A stretch of DNA of 22,967 bases, from positions 1 through 22,967 of IMG/VR virus record IMGVR_UViG_3300044949_001257. The stretch is one strand, 5' to 3'. This document shows, piece by piece, positions 15,944 through 22,226 of this stretch. Position 1 is the stretch's first letter. The number at the start of each line of letters is the position of its first letter. Origin of the DNA: a virus. The notes under the pieces are model-generated. The model was given only the letters and a program-made list of their open reading frames with translations. It ran no database searches and was not told where the DNA came from. A program made the translations under genes and the position numbers.

Positions 15944-17382
15944 TCTTTGAGGTCCTCGCCGAGCACTTGGGTTGCGATGTCGATCTTGTCACGGAGCGCC
16001 TTGACGATCTTCTCATCGACCGTGTTCGGTGCAATGAGATCGACGTAGGTCACGTTCTTCGTCTGCCCAATGCGGTGTGCGCGGTCCTCGGACTGCAAGC
16101 GCTTCTCAAGATCGAAGCTGTTGCTGTAGTAAATGACCGTGCTCGCCTCCGTGAGCGTGAGGCCGTAGCCGCCGGTGGACGGGTTGCCTACGAAGAAGCG
16201 TAGCTCGCTGTTGGGATCCTGGAAGTCGTTCACGATGCGCTCGCGCTCATCGCTTGTCGTCTCGCCGTAGTAGGTCGCTACGCTCGTCATGCCGTAGGCG
16301 GTCTGCAAGTGAAACTTGATGTCTTCGATGTCGTGGCGATAGGTTGCCCAGATGATCACCTTGCCGTCTGTTTCTTCGAGTGTGGCGAGCAGCTCGTCGA
16401 TGCGCTTGTTCGGAAGGCTCACCACCGTCCCGTCGTCAAGCTTCACGTGCCCGCAAGTGATCTGGTGCAGGCGCATGATTTGAGTGAGCGCGTTGACCGT
16501 TGAAACAAGGCCTCCGTCTATCGTTGCAAGGGCCACGGACTTCATCTGGTTGTAGGCCCTGACCTGCTCATCTGTCAGCTCGACCTCGCGGCGGATGTAC
16601 ACCTTGTCCGGCAGGTCCAGGCACTCCTCTTTCTTCACGCGAAAGCTGAAGGTGTCGAGCATGAGCTTGAGCTCATCCAAGTGCCGATAGCCTACGACCT
16701 GCTTGAAGCTGTGGCTTGCGAGCTGGCGCTCGACCACCACCGCGTACCGCGCCTGAAAGGCATAGTAGCTGTGGATGTTCAAGCAGTCGTCTGACAAGAA
16801 CGCGCACTGCTGGTACAGGTCCATCGGGCTCTTGGTGACAGGAGACCCAGTCATGATGCGCCTGTACCGTGCGCCAATGCCCACCTTCTCGGTGTTCTTG
16901 CTGCGGGCAGAGGTGTGGGACTTGATGGTCGTGCTCTCGTCGATCGCCATCAGCGCCTCGTGCGAAAGCAGGAAACGCGTGGCGAACGATGTGCCCTTCT
17001 GCGTACTGAAGGCCTCGACGTTCATGACCAGGATCTTTAAGTCCTCGGTGACTTCAAAGAGCCGATCGAGCGCCTGCTTTTCTGCCTTGCGTGGCGTTGC
17101 GGCCCACAGCGCCACGCGGTGCTCGACGTGGTCAGGCATGTGCTTGGGCAGTTCGATGTTCACCCAGTTGCGGTACACGCCCTTGGGCGCTACGATCAAA
17201 GCGGCGTTGATCTTGCCCTTGTCGTAGAGCATCGCGATGTTGTTGATGAGCATGTAGCTCTTGCCCGTGCCCATCTCCGCGAAGAGGGCCGCTACGCGCG
17301 TGTTCCAAAAGCGTTCGAGATAAGCCGCTTGATGAGTGTAGGGCTTGTTCTTGAACGGGTACGTCGAGAGAAAATGGTCCAT
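15931..17382 (-). CDS. SNF2-like SF2 helicase / ATPase
   Basis: The 483-residue product starts at the ATG at 17380-17382, chosen because GAAAGGAG lies 6 nt upstream; a longer frame exists only from a weak upstream TTG. The two RecA-like lobes are complete. YTHQAAYLERF (15-25) is Q-motif-like, EMGTGKS (36-42) is Walker A, LIVAPKGVYRNW (62-73) is motif Ia, DEST (148-151) is motif II and TGSPV is motif III. Motif V is in GGYGLTLTEAS, and motif VI is QSEDRAHRIGQ (430-440), the hallmark of SNF2/Rad54-type enzymes. These couple ATP use to translocation on double-stranded DNA. Phage members are thought to aid replication, recombination or branch migration. It is the promoter-proximal gene of a two-gene leftward operon with the exonuclease. 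Confidence 0.85.
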   Translation of the reverse strand: MDHFLSTYPFKNKPYTHQAAYLERFWNTRVAALFAEMGTGKSYMLINNIAMLYDKGKINAALIVAPKGVYRNWVNIELPKHMPDHVEHRVALWAATPRKAEKQALDRLFEVTEDLKILVMNVEAFSTQKGTSFATRFLLSHEALMAIDESTTIKSHTSARSKNTEKVGIGARYRRIMTGSPVTKSPMDLYQQCAFLSDDCLNIHSYYAFQARYAVVVERQLASHSFKQVVGYRHLDELKLMLDTFSFRVKKEECLDLPDKVYIRREVELTDEQVRAYNQMKSVALATIDGGLVSTVNALTQIMRLHQITCGHVKLDDGTVVSLPNKRIDELLATLEETDGKVIIWATYRHDIEDIKFHLQTAYGMTSVATYYGETTSDERERIVNDFQDPNSELRFFVGNPSTGGYGLTLTEASTVIYYSNSFDLEKRLQSEDRAHRIGQTKNVTYVDLIAPNTVDEKIVKALRDKIDIATQVLGEDLKEWLI

Positions 17383-17388
17383 GAGGAT

Positions 17389-17396
17389 CTCCTTTC
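17389..17396 (-). promoter_or_regulatory. Ribosome binding site of the SNF2-like helicase
   Basis: On the - strand GAAAGGAG lies 6 nt before the ATG at 17382. It decides this start over a longer frame that would begin at a TTG at 17415. Confidence 0.7.
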
Positions 17397-17408
17397 TGTT
17401 GGGGGGGC

Positions 17409-17439
17409 TTGACAACTCCCGTGCGACGTAGTGTACACT
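17409..17439 (+). promoter_or_regulatory. Putative sigma70-type promoter for the replication module
   Basis: A perfect -35 hexamer TTGACA (17409-17414) is followed after 19 nt by TACACT (17434-17439), a 4/6 match to the -10 consensus. The spacing is long. Shifting to TGTACA would give 17 nt but a poorer hexamer. It lies in the only divergent gap of the window (17383-17469), upstream of the first rightward replication gene. A host-like promoter fits the lack of a phage RNA polymerase gene in this window. Confidence 0.5.
17430..17439. promoter_or_regulatory. Perfect 10-bp palindrome AGTGTACACT over the -10
   Basis: AGTGTACACT equals its own reverse complement and covers the putative -10 element between the divergent helicase and replication operons. 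It offers TACACT on both strands. It could be an operator half-site pair or simply part of a bidirectional promoter. No matching repressor gene is visible in the window. Confidence 0.35.
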
Positions 17440-17466
17440 GGCCGCTCTACTTGAGAAAGGAGAAAT
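17432..17466 (+). repeat. Leader element, copy 1
   Basis: TGTACACTGGCCG (17432-17444) and CTTGAGAAAGGAGAAAT (17450-17466) recur in imperfect form before the primase (19148-19202). The second block contains the ribosome binding site of the 114-residue gene. Confidence 0.45.
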
Positions 17467-17469
17467 TCA

Positions 17470-17814
17470 GTGCCTACCGTCTACGTCGTATCCGAGACCA
17501 CCACGCATAACATCGCGTCGGCTTTGGACTACGGCAAGATCGAAACCGTCCTCCCACCCAACGCACAAGTCGCGTTCAGCGTCGTGCCTACGGTGCGGCG
17601 TGTACAGCGCAAGCTGGAAAAATTCTCCGATGAGGATTACCTGCTCCTCATCGGCGACCCCTCTGCGATCGGCATTTGCTGCGCAGTAGCTGCGGCCCGT
17701 AACCACGGCCGTTTCAAGTGCCTCAAGTGGGACAAGCGCGAACGTCGCTACATCCCAATCGAGGTTGATCTTTTCAAGAAAGGAGAATCTGATGACTCTT
17801 ACGAATCTGTTTGA
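17470..17814 (+). CDS. Conserved phage hypothetical protein, 114 residues
   Basis: The start is a GTG at 17470 with AAAGGAG (17456-17462) 7 nt upstream. The sequence (YVVSETTTHNIASALDYGKI, then PTVRRVQRKLEKFSDEDYLL and IGDPSAIGICCAVAAARNHG, ending with FKCLKWDKRERRYIPIEV) looks like a small globular alpha/beta protein, and I associate it with early regions of environmental podoviruses. No known function. It is the first gene of the rightward replication operon and overlaps the next by 23 nt. The position suggests an early role in host takeover or DNA metabolism, which is inference. Confidence 0.65.
   Translation: MPTVYVVSETTTHNIASALDYGKIETVLPPNAQVAFSVVPTVRRVQRKLEKFSDEDYLLLIGDPSAIGICCAVAAARNHGRFKCLKWDKRERRYIPIEVDLFKKGESDDSYESV
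17779..17785 (+). promoter_or_regulatory. Ribosome binding site choosing the 17792 start
   Basis: AAAGGAG lies 6 nt before the ATG at 17792, inside the end of the preceding gene. It favours that ATG over an in-frame start at 17765. Confidence 0.65.
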
Positions 17815-18346
17815 GAACGACGCCGACGCCCTCAAGGTTTCGGATGAAAACGTCACCGGGATCGCGGGCCTTGCTCGTCGCGCCAAGCTGCTCGAAAAGG
17901 AACTCGAGGATCTTGGCAAATCCCTGAAAGAGAAGGAAGATCAGTACCGCAACCTCACTGAGGTGTCGATCCCCGAGGCCATGGCCAGCGCAGGCATGAA
18001 GAAGTTCGTCATGGAAGACGGATCGATGATCGATGTCAAACCGTTCTACGGTGCGAGCATTCCCAAAGCGCGCCAGGCCGAGGCCTTCAAATGGCTCCGG
18101 GACCACGGCTTTGACGACATCATCAAGAACACCGTCAGTGTCCGATTCGGCCGGCGAGAGGATGAGCTGTGCTCTCGTCTGCTGGAGCTTCTCCGCACGC
18201 AAGGGTTCTTGCCCGAGCAGACGGAGAAGATTGAGCCCCAGACCCTCAAGGCCTGGGTGAAGGAACGGATCGAGAAGGGGCAGCCCGTCGATTCGGAGCT
18301 TTTTGGCGTATTCATTGGCCAGAAAGCTGTCATCAAGTCTGTTTAA
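17792..18346 (+). CDS. Conserved phage protein with N-terminal coiled coil, DNA metabolism region
   Basis: The 184-residue product starts at 17792 after a strong AAAGGAG. Residues 24-58 form a charged coiled coil (KLLEKELEDLGKSLKEKEDQ). Then come IPEAMASAGMKKFVMEDGSM, a strand-rich part, and the helix FKWLRDHGFDDIIKN (99-113). The C-terminus (148-184) is basic and helical. The order of coiled coil, small beta part and WLxxxGxxDxIKN recurs in phage replication regions, but I know no assigned function. The gene precedes the putative single-stranded DNA-binding gene by 30 nt, so a partner or regulator of it is possible. No enzymatic motif is visible. Confidence 0.62.
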   Translation: MTLTNLFENDADALKVSDENVTGIAGLARRAKLLEKELEDLGKSLKEKEDQYRNLTEVSIPEAMASAGMKKFVMEDGSMIDVKPFYGASIPKARQAEAFKWLRDHGFDDIIKNTVSVRFGRREDELCSRLLELLRTQGFLPEQTEKIEPQTLKAWVKERIEKGQPVDSELFGVFIGQKAVIKSV

Positions 18347-18376
18347 TCACGAACCACGAAACAAGGACCATGAATC

Positions 18377-19147
18377 ATGGCTAAGAATGACGTTGCAGTA
18401 AAAGCGGCGAGCACCGAACTCGCCATCCTCAGCGACCTCGAGCAGGATGCAGGCGCTGGTTTTGACGGCATGACGCAAGACGACTACGCGCTGCCGTTCC
18501 TGCGTCTGCTCACGAACACCTCACCTGAGGTGGGCGAGATCGACGGCGCGATGCCGGGGATGATCTACAACACCGTCACCGGGCGACTGTACGACGGCAA
18601 GAAAGGCATCCACGTTGTTCCGTGCGCTTACGTCCGGCAGTACATCGAATGGGCTCCGCGTGGCCAGGGCACTGGCGCTCCGATCCACATTCATCCTGCC
18701 ACGAGCGACATTCTGTCGAAGACGCACCGCGAACCGGGCGACAACAAGGACTACCTCGACAACGGCAACTACATCGAGAACACGGCCAACCACTACGTGA
18801 TGGTCGTCGATGAAGACGGCGTTCCGAGCCCCGCGCTTATCAGCATGAAGTCCACGCAGTTGAAGAAGAGCCGCAAGTGGAACAGCATGATGCAGAGCGT
18901 GAAGATGCAAGGCAAGAACGGGCTTTTCACGCCTCCGATGTACAGCCAGATCTATCTGCTCACGACCGTTGCCGAGAGCAACGACAAGGGCAAGTGGTAC
19001 GGCTGGGAAGTCGAGCGCTTCGGCGCAGTGGATGACTCTGGCATCTACCAGACCTGCAAGGCCTTTGCGCAATCCGTCTCTTCTGGTGACGTGAAGGTCA
19101 AGCATGAAGGAGCGGAGGGGGCCGCTTCAGACGCAGTGCCCTTCTGA
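18377..19147 (+). CDS. Putative single-stranded DNA-binding protein
   Basis: The 256-residue product starts at 18377, where AAGGA lies 10-11 nt upstream. The body is a mixed alpha/beta protein with aromatic-rich strands (YIEWAPRGQG, HYVMVVDEDG, MYSQIYLLTTVAES, KWYGWEVERFG). The end is an acidic/Gly tail terminating SDAVPF. That closely resembles the DDDIPF tip that bacterial SSB proteins use to recruit helicases, primases and nucleases. The primase, helicase and polymerase genes follow at once. I infer a gp2.5-like or SSB-like role, coating single-stranded DNA at the phage fork. A canonical SSB OB-fold motif is not obvious by eye, so the fold is unproven. A recombination mediator is the main alternative. 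Confidence 0.55.
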   Translation: MAKNDVAVKAASTELAILSDLEQDAGAGFDGMTQDDYALPFLRLLTNTSPEVGEIDGAMPGMIYNTVTGRLYDGKKGIHVVPCAYVRQYIEWAPRGQGTGAPIHIHPATSDILSKTHREPGDNKDYLDNGNYIENTANHYVMVVDEDGVPSPALISMKSTQLKKSRKWNSMMQSVKMQGKNGLFTPPMYSQIYLLTTVAESNDKGKWYGWEVERFGAVDDSGIYQTCKAFAQSVSSGDVKVKHEGAEGAASDAVPF

Positions 19148-19202
19148 TGTACTCGGGCCGAAAGCACTAGCCGGTAGGCCCTGCTCTTGAGAAAGAAGAA
19201 AT
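19148..19202 (+). repeat. Leader element, copy 2, with possible hairpin, before the primase
   Basis: This 53-nt gap contains TGTACTCGGGCCG (19148-19160), matching copy 1 at 11 of 13 positions, and CTTGAGAAAGAAGAAAT (19186-19202), matching at 16 of 17. Between them GGGCC (19155-19159) can pair with GGCCC (19177-19181). The ribosome binding region AAGAAG is weaker than in copy 1. The gap may hold a second promoter or a leader that lowers primase translation. Confidence 0.4.
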
Positions 19203-20730
19203 GACAGATATCACCCGTTTCAAAGCAATCTTCAGCGGCCTCGACGTTGCCTATGGCACGTACAAGATCGAGACGTCGAAAGAGAGCGGCAAGCAGGCAG
19301 GCAAGGCGGTTGTTGTCCGTAAGCCTCCGACCGATGACCTGTGGGCTAAGCACCTAGAAGGCGTGGAGCCTTCTCTTGGCATCATCCCCATCCGCGCAGA
19401 CAACTCCTGTATCTGGGGCTGTATCGACATCGACCAGTATCCGCTCGACCACGCGGGGCTGGTGCAAAAGATTCGCAAGCTCGAGCTTCCGCTCGTCGTC
19501 TGCCGCAGCAAGTCCGGAGGTGCGCACGTCTTTCGCTTCTCCACCGAGCCCATGCCCGCTGCCAACATGCAGCGTTACCTCAAGGCCTGTGCGGCCGTGC
19601 TCGGTGAGGCAGGACGCGAGATCTTCCCCAAGCAGGCCGAGATCCTGGTCGAACGCGGTGACACGGGCAACTTCCTGAACCTGCCCTACTTCGGCGGCGA
19701 CCAGACCATGCGCTACGCCATCCGCGATGATGGCAGCGCCGCTACGCTCGAAGAGTTCTATGAACTACATGCTCTGTGGTCACGGCCCCCGGACCACGAG
19801 CCACCCGAAGAACCCAAGAAGCCCGATCACCCGATCAAGGACGGCCCGCCATGCCTTCAGACGCTTTGCACACAGGGCGTGCCTGAAGGAACACGGAACA
19901 ACGCGCTCTTCAACATCGGCATCTACTTGAAGCGTTTGCATCCCGTGAACTGGGACGACGCACTGTCTGAGCACAACTTCAAGTACGTCGCGCCGCCGCT
20001 CCCGAACAACGAGCTTCAGACCATCATCAAGCAGTTGCACAAGAAAGAGTACAAGTACAAGTGCAAGGACGCGCCGCTCAACCAGTTTTGCAATAGCGGC
20101 CTGTGCCGCACGCGCAAGTACGGCGTGGGCGCAGACGGCCCCGACAGCCCGCAGATGTCATCGCTTTCCAAGTACAACAGCGAGCCACCGCTCTGGTTCT
20201 TGGACATTAACGGCAAGCGCATCGAACTCGATACCGAGGCGCTCTTCAATCAAGCCGCATTCCAGAAGGCGTGCTTGGAGAAGATCAACGTGCTGCCGCC
20301 CACGCTCCGTAAGCAAGACTGGGAAGGCACACTGAATGCGCTCTTGCGTGAGATGGTGGAGAGTGAGCAGATCACCGAGGCCCCAGAGGACACGAGCCTC
20401 ACTGGGCGCTTCAACGACCTCTTGGAAGAGTTCTGCGCTCATCGGCAACAGGCCATGGACCGTGATGAGTTGCTCATGGGCCGGCCTTGGGTGAACGAAG
20501 AAGAGGCGCAGGTGTATTTCCGGATCAAGGACCTCGAGGCGCACTTGCTTCGCAGCAACTTCAAGGGCCTGTCCACTGCGAAGATCGCGCAGCGGCTGCG
20601 TGAGCTGGGCGGTGAGCCGATCAGCCTCTTCATCAAAAACAGGACGGTGCGCTGCTGGCACATGCCTGCGTTTGCCAAACAGGACGCGCCTTTCGAGTCG
20701 CCTGAACAGAAGAAAGGGAGCCCGTTTTGA
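19201..20730 (+). CDS. Archaeo-eukaryotic-type (AEP) primase
   Basis: The 509-residue product has the catalytic pattern of AEP primases. IWGCIDIDQY gives the metal-binding pair D76 and D78, and CRSKSGGAHVF (101-111) gives the nucleotide-binding SGGxH motif with H109. GNFLNLPYFGGDQTMRY (156-171) is likely the third motif region. A primase C-terminal helical domain follows (216-285, with GVPEGTRNNALFNIGIYLKR). Then comes a Cys cluster (C288, C297, C302, perhaps with C218 or C223) that may bind zinc. The last 60 residues (LSTAKIAQRLRELGGE) look like a winged helix. Similar primases occur in phages and TOTE-type elements. It would lay primers for the downstream family A polymerase. The C-terminal region does not contain a helicase domain, so the replicative helicase must be separate. 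Its stop overlaps the next start. Confidence 0.78.
   Translation: MTDITRFKAIFSGLDVAYGTYKIETSKESGKQAGKAVVVRKPPTDDLWAKHLEGVEPSLGIIPIRADNSCIWGCIDIDQYPLDHAGLVQKIRKLELPLVVCRSKSGGAHVFRFSTEPMPAANMQRYLKACAAVLGEAGREIFPKQAEILVERGDTGNFLNLPYFGGDQTMRYAIRDDGSAATLEEFYELHALWSRPPDHEPPEEPKKPDHPIKDGPPCLQTLCTQGVPEGTRNNALFNIGIYLKRLHPVNWDDALSEHNFKYVAPPLPNNELQTIIKQLHKKEYKYKCKDAPLNQFCNSGLCRTRKYGVGADGPDSPQMSSLSKYNSEPPLWFLDINGKRIELDTEALFNQAAFQKACLEKINVLPPTLRKQDWEGTLNALLREMVESEQITEAPEDTSLTGRFNDLLEEFCAHRQQAMDRDELLMGRPWVNEEEAQVYFRIKDLEAHLLRSNFKGLSTAKIAQRLRELGGEPISLFIKNRTVRCWHMPAFAKQDAPFESPEQKKGSPF
20713..20720 (+). promoter_or_regulatory. Ribosome binding site supporting a TTG start
   Basis: AAAGGGAG lies 6 nt before TTG at 20727. 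No ATG or GTG is available at the protein's conserved N-terminus, so this site decides the start. Confidence 0.65.
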
Positions 20731-22226
20731 ATATCACCAAGGTCTTCGGTCCTCCGGGATCAGGCAAGACGACGTTCCTGCTGGGCATCGTTGAACTCGA
20801 ACTTGAGTCCGGCGTCGCCCCTGCCAGCATTGGCTACTTCGCCTTCACGCGCAAGGCCGCGAACGAGGCCAAGGAACGTGGCGTCTCAAAGTTCCCGCAC
20901 TTGAAGCCTGACACTGACTTCCCGTGGTTCCGGACGCTACACAGCCTTGCCTACCGCTGCTTGGGCCTTGGCACAAAGGACATGATGGCGGTCGAGCACT
21001 ACCAGGAGTTCGCACGCGAGGCAGGCATCACGCTCGCGACCGATACCGGAGAAGAGGATTTCATTGTCAAGACGGACCACCCGATTCTGAACGAGATCAA
21101 CATCGCACGGATCAAGGGCCTGGACCTGCGTGAGCACTACAACCGCTCAGAGATCGAAATCGAGTGGCACTACTTCGAATTCATCGAGCGCGCGTACCGG
21201 CACTACAAAGACGCCCGCAACCTTCTGGACTTCACCGACCTCTTGGAGTTGATCGTCCAGCAGCCGGAGCGCTTGCCACGGCTCGAGGCGCTCATCATCG
21301 ACGAAGCACAGGACCTTTCACCCCTGCAATGGAGGCTGGTAGAGCAACTCGCGTTGCGCTCCCAGCGCTGCTTTCTGGCAGGCGACGACGACCAGGCCAT
21401 CTACACCTGGGCCGGGGCCGATGTCGAAAGCTTCCTGAACTTCAAAGGCCAAATCAAAGTGCTCGAGCAGTCGTACCGCGTGCCCGCGAAGATCCACCAG
21501 CTCGCCAACTCCGTGGTCCATCGGATCAAGAAGCGCCAGCCCAAGGCGTGGCGCGCTCGCGAAGAGACAGGCAGCATCCACTACTACCAGGACTGGCACG
21601 ACGTCAACGTCGCTCAAGGCGACTGGCTGATCCTCGCGGCCGCCAACTACATGCTCTCGGACATGTACGAGTGGTTGAAGAGCCAAGGCCTCCTCTTCGA
21701 GCGCTACGGACAACGGTCCATCCCCGAATCCGTGCTCACGGCCGTCATCGGCTGGGAGCGCCTGAGGAAGGGCCAAGAAGTGCCTTTTGAAGTTGTAAGG
21801 ACTGTTTACAAGTACATCGACACCAAGCTCGTGAAACACGGCTACAAAGGCCTGCGCACGGCCGACCCGGCTGCCATGTACACGCTCGATTCTTTGAAAG
21901 AAAAGCACGGACTTCTTTCTACAGAAATCTGGCACCAGGCGCTCACCAAGATCGCGGAGAACCAGCGCCACTATCTGATCGCGGTGTTGCGCCGTGGAAC
22001 GCGGCTCACGGGCAAGGTTCCGATCAAACTATCCACGATCCACGCAGCCAAGGGCGGTGAGGCGGACAACGTGCTCCTGATGGGGGACTTGACCACCAAG
22101 TTCGCCCGAGAGTACGACCGCAACGCAGACGACGTGAACCGGCTCCTGTACGTCGGCATCACCCGTGCCAAACAAACCCTGCACATCGTGCTCCCGAAGG
22201 ATGAGCGCAAAGGATTTCGGCTGTGA
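20727..22226 (+). CDS. Compact UvrD/Rep-like SF1 DNA helicase
   Basis: The 499-residue product starts with TTG overlapping the primase stop (TTGA, 20727-20730). All SF1A motifs are present. GPPGSGKTT (8-16) is Walker A, FAFTRKAANEAKER (38-51) is motif Ia and TLHSLAYR (70-77) is Ib. IDEAQDLS (191-198) is motif II, GDDDQAIYTWAG (219-230) is III and QSYRVP (248-253) is IV. LSTIHAAKGGEADNV (from 435) is V, and LLYVGITRAKQTLHIVLP (473-490) is VI. Cellular UvrD, Rep and PcrA are about 650-720 residues. This protein is shorter, and the stretch between motifs IV and V is too small for a full 2B domain. It should translocate 3' to 5' on single-stranded DNA and is the best candidate in the window for fork unwinding. 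Confidence 0.87.
   Translation: MNITKVFGPPGSGKTTFLLGIVELELESGVAPASIGYFAFTRKAANEAKERGVSKFPHLKPDTDFPWFRTLHSLAYRCLGLGTKDMMAVEHYQEFAREAGITLATDTGEEDFIVKTDHPILNEINIARIKGLDLREHYNRSEIEIEWHYFEFIERAYRHYKDARNLLDFTDLLELIVQQPERLPRLEALIIDEAQDLSPLQWRLVEQLALRSQRCFLAGDDDQAIYTWAGADVESFLNFKGQIKVLEQSYRVPAKIHQLANSVVHRIKKRQPKAWRAREETGSIHYYQDWHDVNVAQGDWLILAAANYMLSDMYEWLKSQGLLFERYGQRSIPESVLTAVIGWERLRKGQEVPFEVVRTVYKYIDTKLVKHGYKGLRTADPAAMYTLDSLKEKHGLLSTEIWHQALTKIAENQRHYLIAVLRRGTRLTGKVPIKLSTIHAAKGGEADNVLLMGDLTTKFAREYDRNADDVNRLLYVGITRAKQTLHIVLPKDERKGFRL
22209..22214 (+). promoter_or_regulatory. Ribosome binding site for the GTG-started polymerase
   Basis: AAAGGA lies 8 nt before GTG at 22223. A downstream in-frame ATG at 22247 has no comparable site, so the GTG is preferred. 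Confidence 0.5.

Noticed and set aside
17383-17415. Upstream extension of the SNF2-like helicase to a TTG at 17415
   Set aside because: The extension is short and Pro/Ser-rich, crosses the ribosome binding site of the ATG at 17382, and overlaps the putative promoter.
17765-17791. Earlier in-frame start for the 184-residue coiled-coil protein
   Set aside because: The ATG at 17792 has AAAGGAG at 6 nt; the earlier start lacks a comparable site and lies deeper in the preceding gene.
18370-18384. Four-codon ORF (ATG AAT CAT GGC TAA) overlapping the start of the putative SSB gene
   Set aside because: It is too short to support, and the ribosome binding sequence is adequately explained by the main start at 18377, although a coupling role cannot be excluded.
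19148-19200. Rho-independent terminator before the primase
   Set aside because: The GGGCC/GGCCC pairing is short with a 17-nt loop and is not followed by a T-run.
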